From Gracilariopsis chorda (lineage: Eukaryota; Rhodophyta; Florideophyceae; Gracilariales; Gracilariaceae), in contig NBIV01000001.1 in the NCBI GenBank assembly GCA_003194525.1, positions 1,292,647-1,356,646 of the forward strand: a stretch of 64,000 bases of DNA, read 5' to 3'. A program made the position numbers and the translations under genes. Positions 1 to 8,995 of this stretch are shown piece by piece. How positions within the stretch are numbered: the first letter of the stretch is position 1; each line of letters begins with the position of its first letter. Under the pieces are notes generated by a model. The model saw only the letters and a program-made list of their open reading frames with translations, ran no database searches and had not been told where the DNA came from.

Positions 1-491
1 GCTGATACTGGAGTTTCCTTTCCTTTCGTAAGATGATGAACATAGTCGATAACATTGTCCGATCCATTCACCTGCTGTCCATTAACCACAGCAATTGGAA
101 CTTTCCTATAGTCTTCCGGGAACTCCTGTAGTTCAGTTTTCCGAAGGGGATCAACTTCCACAACTTTGTATGGAATCTTATGATAATCAAGGTACGCTCG
201 AACCTTATTGCAGAATGGGCAGACTTCGTACTGGTAAAGCGTGATATCAGGCAAACCGGGAGACATTGAAGGGGCTGCTAAACTGGAATACTCAGCAAAT
301 GCTCGAGCGTTAGCAGTGAGAGTGTACACAGTAGCTGCTGATGATGCATACAGAAGAAGATGGGTCGCAGGTATCCGTGATGCTGTTCGCGGTTGTGCAA
401 TTGTAGCCGATACTCGAAACAGGGAGCGCTTTTCCGCGGCTGAAATCAATCTCCGCGATAGAGTGGCTGTAGAACGGAATGTGCGAGCCAT
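1..491 (-). CDS. PTGES2: Prostaglandin E synthase 2-like protein (GST/glutaredoxin fold), N-terminal part
   Basis: The minus-strand frame opens at an ATG at 491 and runs off the window start, so only about 163 residues are visible. Residues 1-60 are rich in Arg, Ser and Ala with almost no acids (starts MARTFRSTATLSRRL), which looks like a mitochondrial or plastid presequence. A short hydrophobic stretch (THLLLYASSAATVYTL) may be a membrane anchor. From about residue 84 comes a glutaredoxin/GST N-terminal fold: LYQYEVCPFCNKVRAYLDY with the CPFC dithiol motif, then VVEVDPLRK and YRKVPIAVV. This matches the membrane-associated mPGES-2 family, which has the same LYQY-CPFC-KVRA-LD pattern. The family binds glutathione and heme; its true role outside animals is unsettled. 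The GST C-terminal domain lies outside the window. It is divergent with the QueE-like gene and shares a short upstream region with it. Confidence 0.88.
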   Translation of the reverse strand, partial: MARTFRSTATLSRRLISAAEKRSLFRVSATIAQPRTASRIPATHLLLYASSAATVYTLTANARAFAEYSSLAAPSMSPGLPDITLYQYEVCPFCNKVRAYLDYHKIPYKVVEVDPLRKTELQEFPEDYRKVPIAVVNGQQVNGSDNVIDYVHHLTKGKETPVS

Positions 492-1055
492 AGTGAAGTT
501 GTATTCTACTCCAGATCCTAATGCTCTGTGAAGGATATGCTGAATGATTTCCGTGGTGCGATATCTTGGCACTAAACGAAGATACACCCCGAGCCAAAGA
601 TTTCGACTTGAGCTTATACTTTGGATGCACAGTTGTGGTGAACATAGGATTGCCATCGTTCAGCACTAATGAATTCTGATCATTGTATTGAATCACTTTT
701 TTGGTTTTTGGTACCGTTTGCCCTCGTAGATCGGTTAGTTAATTCTGCATTGTGCTCTCAAACTCGAGAATCAAAAATCGGAAGTTACAGTGATACACAT
801 TCTCATGAGAATTCTCAAGGATCTCCTTGAAAATCAACATACGCACTCCATATACTATTGGAGAACTTCTCTGTACCGAAGGCAACTTGTTCCGCGTCCA
901 TAGAACTCTACACCTGTTGCTGCCCTACACCTCAAACCAACATCGGGGTCATACCATGCGGAGCAAAGCGGTTCCAAAGTGACGAGAAAAACGAATGTGC
1001 CTACAACCTCGTGCGTAGAACTTTGAGCTTGCCCGGTTTACGCAATCCACGTCTT
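492..1055. other. Divergent intergenic region between PTGES2-like and QueE-like genes
   Basis: About 560 bases lie between the two divergent start codons and must hold both promoters. The frame of the QueE-like gene stays open back to 858, but only from a TTG and with no ATG, so this part is probably 5' UTR. No clear TATA box or repeat is seen. Confidence 0.5.
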
Positions 1056-2056
1056 ATGCCTATTGCTTATTCCCACATCGCGCTTAGGCGTTTGAGACAT
1101 GCAGCAAATTTTCCGTTCTTGGGCTCAAAGCCTCGCCCCTTCTGTGAGATAGCCAATACCAGGACTTCCACTCGTGTCAGGAAAGAGTTAAAGTCCCCGT
1201 CGTTGCTCGTTTCAGAAATGTTTCGGTCTGTACAGGGCGAAGGTCCAAACACCGGCAGACCTTCTGTATTTTTAAGACTCGGCGTGTGTAATCTGAGCTG
1301 CGCTTGGTGTGACACTCCATACACATGGTTGTTCTCTCAAGATAAGCTTAACGAAGTGAATAAACGGGCCGCGGAGCACGGGAAAAGTACACCTTTTAAC
1401 ACTACTTTCAAGAAGCACGATGAGCTGCGAAGATTACCAGTAGCGGATGCTTTTGATGAATTAACAAATCTGGCCGATGGAGTGAAGGCAATCGTGATAA
1501 CTGGAGGTGAACCTTTGTTACACAAGAAGCCGCTTTTGCATTTGCTGCCGCGTTTTATTAGAGAAGGTTATGAAATTGAGTTCGAAACCAATGGGACTGT
1601 AAGTCCAGATGGACTTCCTGCTGCAGTGCACTTAAATGTTAGTCCCAAGCTTTCAAACTCGCTGATGCGGAACGAGACCAGGCTAAACTTTCAAGTACTG
1701 CAACAGTGCATGCGATTTCGGTCATCAGTTCTCAAGTTTGTCGTAGACGGTCCGTCAGACCTCGATGAAATCAATGACATAGTGCAAAAGTTGGGGGTGC
1801 ATCCCAACCGTGTATACCTGATGCCACAAGGAACGGTGCGTTTTTCTCGGTCCAGAATATTTCGAACACAATTGATCACTGACTATATCTATATCCTCCT
1901 TTCTTCCGTTCGACTTCCATTTTAACTCACGATATCCAGAACTCTGAGACCATACGAAAACGAGGGAGATGGCTGGTTGATGTTTGCATAGAGCACGGAT
2001 TCCAGTACACTCACCGGGTACATGTTGAACTTTGGGGGGATAAAAGGGGTGTTTGA
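1056..2056 (+). CDS. queE: 7-carboxy-7-deazaguanine synthase-like radical SAM enzyme (QueE family), two exons
   Basis: Two exons, 1056-1835 and 1940-2056, with a 104-base intron (donor GTGCGT, acceptor TATCCAG), give 298 residues. Splicing joins LMPQGT to NSETIRKRGRWLVDVCIEH and restores the QueE C-terminus ending HVELWGDKRGV; reading through the intron instead gives a stop at 1925. About 55 Arg/Ser-rich N-terminal residues precede the enzyme and look like an organelle transit peptide. The core has EMFRSVQGEG (substrate side), the CX3CX2C iron-sulfur motif CNLSCAWC (Cys78, 82, 85) followed by DTPYTW, ITGGEPLL (SAM-binding GGE) and FETNGT. In bacteria QueE turns 6-carboxytetrahydropterin into 7-carboxy-7-deazaguanine, the precursor of queuosine. 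The family call is firm; the in vivo substrate in a eukaryote is inferred. Its stop is 5 bases from the stop of the convergent WD40 gene. Confidence 0.88.
1836..1939 (+). other. Spliceosomal intron of the QueE-like gene
   Basis: This 104-base intron has a GT donor after ACG at 1833-1835 and an AG acceptor at 1938-1939, and lies between codons (phase 0). Its removal restores the family C-terminus. Confidence 0.85.
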
Positions 2057-2061
2057 CAAAA

Positions 2062-2973
2062 TTACAGAGATACATTAAGCTCAGCAACACTCTTGTCCCA
2101 TGAGCCACTGAATAGCCGCCCTTCTGCTTGCGAGTCCCAGGCCACACTTCTTACGTAGTCGGTATGATGAAAGCTTTTTCCCAGCACGTTTCCATTGGAA
2201 ACGTCGAGCAATGTGACAGCGGGGCAGTTTGAAGCAACTGCAACGATCTTTTCGTTGTGGGGTGATGCGCGAAGGCAGTGAGAAGCACCTGTATACCCAC
2301 CCTTTCGCCATAAGGCCTTGGTCTCGGCACGAAGATCAAATGCAACTACGTCCATCATTTCAGTCGACATGACCATTGTAGTGCCTGAAGCGGCAAACAC
2401 AGCAGAGTAGACATCCAGGCCGGTTGGAATGGTTATCGCCGCTTGCCAGTGGTTCTGCCTCTCATCCCATACACATGCCATGCCATCAGAACTGGCAGTC
2501 AGCAAGTTGTCGCCTGTAGTATTCCAATCAACTGAATTCACAGAGTCAATATGGCCCTCAAAGCGCATCGGCTCGTTGGAAGGTTCGTTTAGGTTCCAGC
2601 ATAACACAGCTTTGTCCTGTCCACCTGATGCTACAAGTTTCTTTGAAGAACTAACGGCGACGCTATTAACGTTTGAGTTGTGTCCGCCCGGAAGAGGCAG
2701 AACGCCACCGCTGTGAACGACACGTACAGAGCCGTCGTCAGCTCCCGCGATAAACTGGCCTTCGTCCAAGCAGCAGAGATCCGCAATTCCGGTTTCCACT
2801 TCTATCTCGGCTTCTATTTGTCCAGCTCCCATTAATCCGTGTACACACCCATCCCAAACAATGCCAGTGATTTGGGATGTAGCAGCCACAGCGTTTCCCC
2901 CACCGGCCGATACGACTGCGTCAACGTATCTGGACAACTGCCACCTTTTCTTCACCGTTATTTTAGAAGTCAT
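2062..2973 (-). CDS. WD40-repeat beta-propeller protein, possibly MEP50/WDR77-like
   Basis: 303 residues from the first in-frame ATG at 2973 (MTSKITVKKRWQLSRYVDAV). The frame is open upstream to 3060 but only from a TTG. At least five WD40 blades are visible, for example ASGGQDKAVLCWNL, GHIDSVNSVDWN with LTASSDGMACVWD, VAVASNCPAVTLLDV, and a last blade HTDYVRSVAWDS with FSGSWDKSVAELNV. The final blades and the length recall the methylosome subunit MEP50/WDR77, partner of the arginine methyltransferase PRMT5, but WD40 proteins are hard to assign by eye, so the symbol is left blank. The gene is intronless. It converges on the QueE-like gene with only 5 bases between stop codons, so the transcripts must overlap. 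Confidence 0.75.
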   Translation of the reverse strand: MTSKITVKKRWQLSRYVDAVVSAGGGNAVAATSQITGIVWDGCVHGLMGAGQIEAEIEVETGIADLCCLDEGQFIAGADDGSVRVVHSGGVLPLPGGHNSNVNSVAVSSSKKLVASGGQDKAVLCWNLNEPSNEPMRFEGHIDSVNSVDWNTTGDNLLTASSDGMACVWDERQNHWQAAITIPTGLDVYSAVFAASGTTMVMSTEMMDVVAFDLRAETKALWRKGGYTGASHCLRASPHNEKIVAVASNCPAVTLLDVSNGNVLGKSFHHTDYVRSVAWDSQAEGRLFSGSWDKSVAELNVSL

Positions 2974-3626
2974 TGCTCTGTCTGGTGTGCAGGAGAAAAT
3001 GCAAAGGCCTGGGGTTGGAGAATAGGAGTTTTGATGCAATAAGCTAGTAGAGACTCTCAACGGATCAACTGGCGTCTACGAGGGTAAGGGTTAGCGGTCC
3101 TAACCCTTAGATTCTCAACGATGACAGGGAGCAAGATATGAATGCACGATGAGCGTGCTCGTCATTTGCTAGGTTTTGATCGTGCAAATTGCCTAGATGG
3201 ATCAAGCGGCAACATTTCTATTTTTTTGGGTAATATCTCGGCAAAGATACTGACAATTGAAGGAAACGAAAGGTGCGCAGCCATGGAAAGAGCATTGCGA
3301 AGTGCTTCCCTGCCCCAAGGCCGCAGAGTGAAGGGTTATAAGGATAGCCTTCCCTCGACCTTTTACTTGACGGGAGATCATCATGCCTCTGCCAGAAGAA
3401 AGGATAAAAGGGTTGCCCATACAAATAGGCAGAGACCATAGCCTTCGTTTATGAACCACAGCAGAGATATCATTGATACACTTCACGTCATTCATGTTCT
3501 CCCTCTATGTTCTCTACGCAGGAGGAAGCGTTTCGACTCCGGATTTGTAGAATGTTCGCAGTGTTGCTTGGCGTCAATGGGCAGTCTAATGATCATCCCA
3601 CACACCCGAAAACTTTACGATAAACA
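2974..3626. other. Intergenic region upstream of the WD40 gene
   Basis: About 650 bases between the WD40 start and the stop of the TGD3-like gene. It holds a hairpin at 3085-3109. Short open frames on both strands at 3142-3495 have no recognisable domain and overlap each other; I regard them as chance. Confidence 0.4.
3085..3109. repeat. Perfect 10-bp inverted repeat with 5-base loop
   Basis: TAAGGGTTAG and CTAACCCTTA are separated by CGGTC. It lies about 110 bases upstream of the WD40 ATG, so it could be a promoter element or a transcript hairpin. Function unknown. Confidence 0.6.
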
Positions 3627-4657
3627 TTAAGGGTTTCCTTCAGTCAGCTCTCTCAGGCTATCACTGTTTAAGGGCCCTTCCAAGGAACCGGACATGAATT
3701 GCCTCACGTAAGGATTATCTGTCGTTTCCAACTGTTCTACCTTCCCGTCCCACACCACCTGTCCCTCATGCATTAGGACAACTCTATCGGCAGTTCTGCG
3801 AATAGTACTGAATTGATGTGTGACAACGACGCTTGTGGGGCAGACGTCTTGCACATTTCGAATGACGTTCTCGATTCTTGTCGATGCAGTGGGATCGAGT
3901 CCTGCCGTTGGTTCATCATACAAGAGTAAGTCCGGAGCGGAGGTGTCGTCATCTGGATCGTAGATTATGGCCCTTGCAAGCGATACTCTCTTGCGCATTC
4001 CCCCAGAAAGTTGTTCCGGAAACTTTTCGATGGCATCCTCCATGTCTACACGCTTCAAAAATTCTAGAACAAGCTCGTATATTCGATCTTCCGGAAGCCT
4101 ACGTTGTTGCAATAACCGAAAACCTACATTCTCGTAAACACTCATCGAATCAAACAACGCCGCATGTTGAAAAACCATGGATACGCGCAGTTTGCCCCTC
4201 TCTTGGGATAACGGTTTCTCTCTTTTCCATCCTCTCAAGAGAACATCGCCAGAATCAGGGAGCTCTAGTCCGGAAATGACTCGCAGAGTGGTGGATTTTC
4301 TGAAGGACAAAGTTAGCTCGAAACATTCAAAAAGACTCTAGCAAGAACGCATTCACAGATTTGGTAAAAATGAACATACCCTGTGCCACTTGTCCCGATT
4401 AAAGCTGTGGACTCTCCGCTATATATTGACAAATTGAGGTCGTTCAGTACGCGTTTCTCTCCGTACGAATGAAAAACGTTTCGCAGCTCAACTTCAGCCG
4501 GCTTTGGCTTGGATTCCTTGTGTTCTTGCTGTTGGTTGTCTGTGTGTGACGCTGGTTTTTGATCCGTCGATTGCGTGCACATGGCACTTTGTGTTTCCCA
4601 TGCTCCCAACGGGTATGGTGTACACCATGCCGGATACAAGTGCCGGTTTTTAGTCAT
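3627..4657 (-). CDS. TGD3: TGD3/MlaF-like ABC transporter ATPase, plastid lipid import, two exons
   Basis: Two exons, 4657-4380 and 4299-3627, with an 80-base intron, give 316 residues from an ATG at 4657. The splice falls inside the Walker A loop: the joined sequence reads GTSGTGKST (about residues 88-96). Next come the Q-loop region VSMVFQHAALFDSMSV, the signature LSGGMRKR (about 187), Walker B with LLLYDEPTAGLDP (about 215) and the H-loop VVVTHQ. The C-terminus has NPYVRQFMSGSLEGPL, the tail typical of TGD3 in plants and of bacterial MlaF. TGD3 is the stromal ATPase of the TGD1-2-3 complex, which brings lipids from the ER into the plastid. The roughly 50 polar N-terminal residues may be part of a targeting sequence. 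The intact Walker and signature motifs support an active enzyme. Confidence 0.9.
4300..4379 (-). other. Spliceosomal intron inside the Walker A codon of the TGD3-like gene
   Basis: 80 bases, donor GTATGT (at 4379) and acceptor CTTCAG (ending at 4300). It interrupts the Gly codon just before the catalytic Lys of Walker A, after the second base. Without splicing the P-loop is lost. Confidence 0.88.
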
Positions 4658-5395
4658 GCGGCATCAAGACGCTAGCCAACAACTTCTTCCCGCAGCACTC
4701 ATCTCCACTGCAGAAATCGACAGGAAGCAAGGAATGCACTTCTAAAGGAAAGAACCGACAGAATGCGAACGTTGGGGTCTTGCTAGAGAACATGGCTTCC
4801 CAGCTTTAAGTGCCCGATTGTGTGGACACGATAACTTTATAATTAGAGCCCGTTTCTTGGGTATTTCCCATCTACCCTTCGGCATCTACAATGTAGATTC
4901 TACACGTACACCATAGATTCTACAGTATAGATAACCAAAGGGTTATATTTTTTGAAAGATTCAGTCCCTTTACAACGGTAGTCGGTCCTAGCTAGCTATG
5001 TAGATCAGGAATCTCCTGGTTTCCGATGTCAGGTTTCTGTTCTTCATACTCTGTACAAACTTCTATATTGCGAGCGCGTTGTTAAACAAGGAGCCTGACT
5101 AAGACACCACAGTAGGAATTCTGAAAGCACTTCTTCTTAAGGGTTGGCGGCTTTCTTTCGGCCGCTGATGCCGAAAGTTCTAGTAAACGAAACTGGTGTT
5201 TTTGAAGTGAACGGTTATGAAGGTACCATAGTACGACGGGGTGCCCTCTCACCCGTGAACCTTTTACCCCTCTACTACCGCGTTAGAAACTATCCAAGTA
5301 AAGCGCATTTGAAAAATAATAAACTGTTTATCCCACACAAGTTCATTTGTTTTGGAGCAAACGTTGTTTGTTGAACTGTCTCTAAGTATCGCTAG
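4658..5395. other. Intergenic region between TGD3-like and MPS1 genes
   Basis: About 740 AT-richer bases upstream of TGD3 and downstream of the MPS1 stop. Two short repeats of AGATTCTAC occur near 4900-4925. A 76-codon plus-strand frame at 5144-5374 has no domain. No gene is seen. Confidence 0.4.
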
Positions 5396-8278
5396 TCAAA
5401 ACCTCGAATTCGTGTTTGTGTGGTAAGAGTTTGTGGTTTTGGTTGCTGTCCTATATGTAACATTGGAGCTTGTTGGGGTCATTGCACGAGATGAGTTCGC
5501 ATAGCTCCTACCCTCATTCGAATAGCTCCTCATTGCCCCTAGACCTTCATTCCACCGCTTTGGTGCCCGAACTTTCATAAGCAATTTCTCATGCTCTGGA
5601 ACGCCGCTTCTCAACCGAATCAATGGTACATTGCCAATCTGCATCTGTTCACTCAGTCTCTCAAGATCCTTCACATCAAATTCAAACTCGCTGTCCGAGC
5701 TTCTGGTCATTGGCGGATTACAACTCCTGTTCATCAAAAACTCATGTTTTAGGAGCTTCGGGATACTCATTCGCTCTGCCGGATTTCGGTTCAGACAGGC
5801 TTTCAGTACGTCAAGAACATACGGATCGTTCACTGGTCCAAACTCAATCTCATAGTGCGGATCCATTATGCACTGCATCTTGCGGTTCACCTGCTTAATG
5901 TGAGCAAACGGAGTCCGTCCATACACTATTTGATACAAGATACAACCTAGACTCCATATATCGCTCGCCCGACTAACTCGAAACTTCTGTCGATGTGGGG
6001 AGCTAAAGCAACCATAGTCACTCTCATCTTCTATTACTGCTTCGGGAGACATGTAGTTAGGTGTTCCAATACGAGAATCCCGTATAATTTTGGTTGTATC
6101 TTCTGTCTGAATGGCCTTCGCGATACCGAAGTCAATGAGCTTCAAGTTCCCTTGGACCAGTATGAAATTTGCAGGTTTGAGGTCGCTATGAACGATCCTA
6201 GCTTGATGAATGACCTGAACAGCTTCAAGCATTTGTTCCCACATAAGGCGAATGAAGTTTTCGCCCATTCCCCTTGACTCCATAGTCGCTTTCCCAATGC
6301 GCATGTTCAGATCCATTTCCCCGTACTCCATCACAAGTTGTATCATGCCGTTCTTGTAGTCAACTTCTGAATCGTAGAGTTGGACGATATTTGGAGATCC
6401 ACGCAACTTCTTTAGCAAGGAAATCTCGTTGGCATACGATTCCATCATGGTTCTTGAGTACGAGGAGTACTCTACTTTAACACGTTTCAAGGCCATTACC
6501 TCCCCGTTCGTGTTGATGACCTTAAACACAACAGAACTACCTCCCCTACCGATTGTTTTCAGGATGATATAATCGTTGCCGTTAACTATTGCGTGGCCTT
6601 CACCGCGGAAAGAAGGTTGAAGGGGTGCATGGGAAGCGCGTGTAGAAGTACCGTGGGGAGATTGCCACTGCTGTGAAGAACTCTGAAAGTCATGAGTATA
6701 TCTCATTACCGGGTTAGGCCTTCTTGACTCGCTACGATGCAAATCATTTGGAAGAGATCCTTGGACACGGTGGCGGCGTTGCGGGCTGTTTTCATTTGCC
6801 CCTAGGGCAGTCCTAGAACGACTGATTTCTTGCATTTGTCCTCTACTTCTGTAACTGTCATTCATATATTCATCACTGGATGAGATGGCATCTCTTCGCT
6901 TCTCCAATTTTCTTGACTCAGCTTCCATGGCTAACTTCCGTTCCGTTTCTACTGCAATCTGCCTCTGCAGCTCAAGTTCGGTTTCACGCCGTTCACGTAT
7001 TCGATTAGCATCTTGTTGCCGTGAAATTCGGAATTGTTCTTCTTTCTCCTGAAGAAGTTGAGCGTTTTGATGTGCAGCACTTCCAGGTTCCGGTTTTCCC
7101 TCTGTTGGTCTTTGTACTTGGTGTTCTCTCGCAAGAGCTTTCTTCGTGTAATACTCCTTTTTCAGTTCTCGCTCTAGCTCATCGTTTCGGCGTTCCTGTT
7201 CCCTCCGAGCAGCCGATAGGGCATCGTCGTGTCCCTGTTCATATGATTGAGGTGGGCTCGTACTTGAGTGTGCATGAGGGCTGGACGTTGTCTTTTTTTC
7301 AGCTGGATGCAGATCAGTCTCTTCGATAGCAGCAATTCGCTTTTGAGGGGGGCTAGTTGGAGGAGAAAGTATATTGGGAGAATAGCGCTGCTGAGCTCTC
7401 TTGAGCTCAGCCCTGATAATTTCCGGGGACAAGTTACGATAATGTGCTTGTTGGGGAAGCGATGTGGTTGGTGGGTGGCGCGGGTTCGGAAAAGGCTTGT
7501 CGGTGGAACGATATCTTTGCTTGGCTCTTGAACTGTCTGGAGCCGATCGAGGAGGAAGACTTTTCGATACACTTGCAGGCGTCGAAGCGGCACTGGGGAT
7601 CCTGGAATTGTGTTTCGGGTCCTTCGACAGAGAGGAGACTACCCTTCTGGGCGGGGGCATATTCCTTCGGGCTGCAGGTTTGCGAGAAGAATGCAAAGAC
7701 GTGATAGACAGGGAGGCAGAATCGTTTGCGCGTTCTTGTGCCTCCTCGCGAAGCTTGGCTGCTTTGTCCAGCGAACCGAGCTGCTCTTCGAGATCAGCCC
7801 AGGCGTTCCAAAACTTTGGGTGACTGTGGCCTATACGCTGCACCTTCAACTGCTTGAAAAGATCGCGGGCCATGTATCGATCGTCTTCCACCTCAGAGCG
7901 CAAAGCGATGAAATCGAGCCAAAGCTGCAAGTAGGTTGCGGAATGGCGGTTGGCAGCGGTTAAGGGAATGAGAGCGATTGCCTGTTCGTAGGCATTGAGG
8001 AGGGCGGTGCGCATGTTTTGACGGGATTCGGCGGAGAAGTTTGTGTCTTGCATGTAGCGTTTGCGCTCTTTGTTGAGTAGTGAGAGGTAGTCATCCCAGG
8101 CTTGTGGATTCATGGGCTTGATCTTGACGGCTCGGAGGTACTTAGAGCGTGCTCGAATAGCATCGTCATGGAAGACTTGAGGGCGAATGGCCATGGAGGC
8201 TGCAGTGAGGTCCTCATGCCACTTGGGAGCGCTTTCCCTGGCGTCATAAGCGAGAGGAGAATGGGGAATCGATGACAT
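5396..8278 (-). CDS. TTK: MPS1/TTK dual-specificity spindle-checkpoint kinase
   Basis: 960 residues in one exon from an ATG at 8278. Residues about 45-190 form the N-terminal TPR-like region shared by MPS1 and BUB1/BUBR1 (NPQAWDDYLSLL, WLDFIALRSE, FWNAWADLEEQLG), which in animals helps kinetochore binding. Residues about 200-560 are low-complexity, rich in Ser, Pro, Arg and Gln, with a charged helical stretch around 370-480. The kinase domain is at about 566-846: glycine loop IGRGGSSVVFKV, Lys in MALKRV, catalytic loop IVHSDLKPAN (HSD in place of HRD, as in the MPS1 family), DFG in KLIDFGIAKAI, activation segment RIGTPNYMSPEA and APE equivalent SPE. The Ser/Thr-rich C-terminal tail contains several possible phosphorylation sites. 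It shares a divergent upstream region with SET1. Confidence 0.93.
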   Translation of the reverse strand: MSSIPHSPLAYDARESAPKWHEDLTAASMAIRPQVFHDDAIRARSKYLRAVKIKPMNPQAWDDYLSLLNKERKRYMQDTNFSAESRQNMRTALLNAYEQAIALIPLTAANRHSATYLQLWLDFIALRSEVEDDRYMARDLFKQLKVQRIGHSHPKFWNAWADLEEQLGSLDKAAKLREEAQERANDSASLSITSLHSSRKPAARRNMPPPRRVVSSLSKDPKHNSRIPSAASTPASVSKSLPPRSAPDSSRAKQRYRSTDKPFPNPRHPPTTSLPQQAHYRNLSPEIIRAELKRAQQRYSPNILSPPTSPPQKRIAAIEETDLHPAEKKTTSSPHAHSSTSPPQSYEQGHDDALSAARREQERRNDELERELKKEYYTKKALAREHQVQRPTEGKPEPGSAAHQNAQLLQEKEEQFRISRQQDANRIRERRETELELQRQIAVETERKLAMEAESRKLEKRRDAISSSDEYMNDSYRSRGQMQEISRSRTALGANENSPQRRHRVQGSLPNDLHRSESRRPNPVMRYTHDFQSSSQQWQSPHGTSTRASHAPLQPSFRGEGHAIVNGNDYIILKTIGRGGSSVVFKVINTNGEVMALKRVKVEYSSYSRTMMESYANEISLLKKLRGSPNIVQLYDSEVDYKNGMIQLVMEYGEMDLNMRIGKATMESRGMGENFIRLMWEQMLEAVQVIHQARIVHSDLKPANFILVQGNLKLIDFGIAKAIQTEDTTKIIRDSRIGTPNYMSPEAVIEDESDYGCFSSPHRQKFRVSRASDIWSLGCILYQIVYGRTPFAHIKQVNRKMQCIMDPHYEIEFGPVNDPYVLDVLKACLNRNPAERMSIPKLLKHEFLMNRSCNPPMTRSSDSEFEFDVKDLERLSEQMQIGNVPLIRLRSGVPEHEKLLMKVRAPKRWNEGLGAMRSYSNEGRSYANSSRAMTPTSSNVTYRTATKTTNSYHTNTNSRF

Positions 8279-8995
8279 GGAGGGAAATTGGGGAGAAGGA
8301 GCAGGGGCGCACAGAAGCGGACGGGGTGGGAAGGGAGCGAAGGGCGTGTCGAGGGGTGAAGCGGAGGGCGAGGCGATGAGGACGCGATTTGGAAAGTTGG
8401 ATTGGCACCCGCTAATGGCGGGAACGGGAGAGTTTTGAACTTGGGTTACAATTTGAACAGCGCGTGCGAAGCGCTGCCTTGCACGCGAGTGGCCCGTTTT
8501 CGAGCAGCAGCCAATAGAGAGCGTGCTCAGTTCGTGTGGGCCGCCCCACGTGTGGGACGTGTAATAGATTCATTCGCGGGAGGCACCGGCCCTGAAATGG
8601 CAGCGCTGTGTGTGCACAGTGTGCACTGCACACGTAGCACTGCGCATTGAAGGTCGCAGCAACAGCAGCTGCCAATGCCGTGCAGCAATTGAAGGCCAAC
8701 TCCTTCGCTGCTTGCGCTTCGTCGCAATTGTTTCCCGTTGCCTCTTTGTTAGCACCCAACTCCCCGTTACTATTCCGTCCCCTCCCCCTCAGCCCTCCCC
8801 CCTCCCCTTGTCATATCCAACGTATCCAACGTAATATTTACCCTCTCCGCGTCCCCTTACCCCTCCCCTCCCCCCCTCGCGTGAGCCTCTCTGCCCTTCC
8901 CACGCTCTCCTTTTGCACAGCCTGTGACCGCATGCCGTCTTTCTCTCGACCCGCCTCTGTCGGCTCTCCCGGCAACTTTTCTCTTCCCCGTCCCA
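8279..8995. promoter_or_regulatory. Divergent promoter region between MPS1 and SET1
   Basis: About 717 bases between two divergent ATGs. The part next to MPS1 is purine-rich, the part next to SET1 (8760-8900) is a pyrimidine-rich tract of C and T runs, and the middle (8590-8650) has short GTGCACA-type repeats. No TATA box is evident. The SET1 frame is open from a GTG at 8924 but its first ATG is at 8996. Confidence 0.5.

Noticed and set aside
858..1055. Upstream extension of the QueE-like frame by 66 residues
   Set aside because: It begins at a TTG and has no ATG; the first ATG at 1056 gives a leader with transit-peptide composition.
3142..3495. Opposing short open frames on both strands
   Set aside because: No domain, overlap each other, and composition is like chance.
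5144..5374. 76-codon plus-strand frame
   Set aside because: No domain or promoter; lies in an AT-rich spacer.
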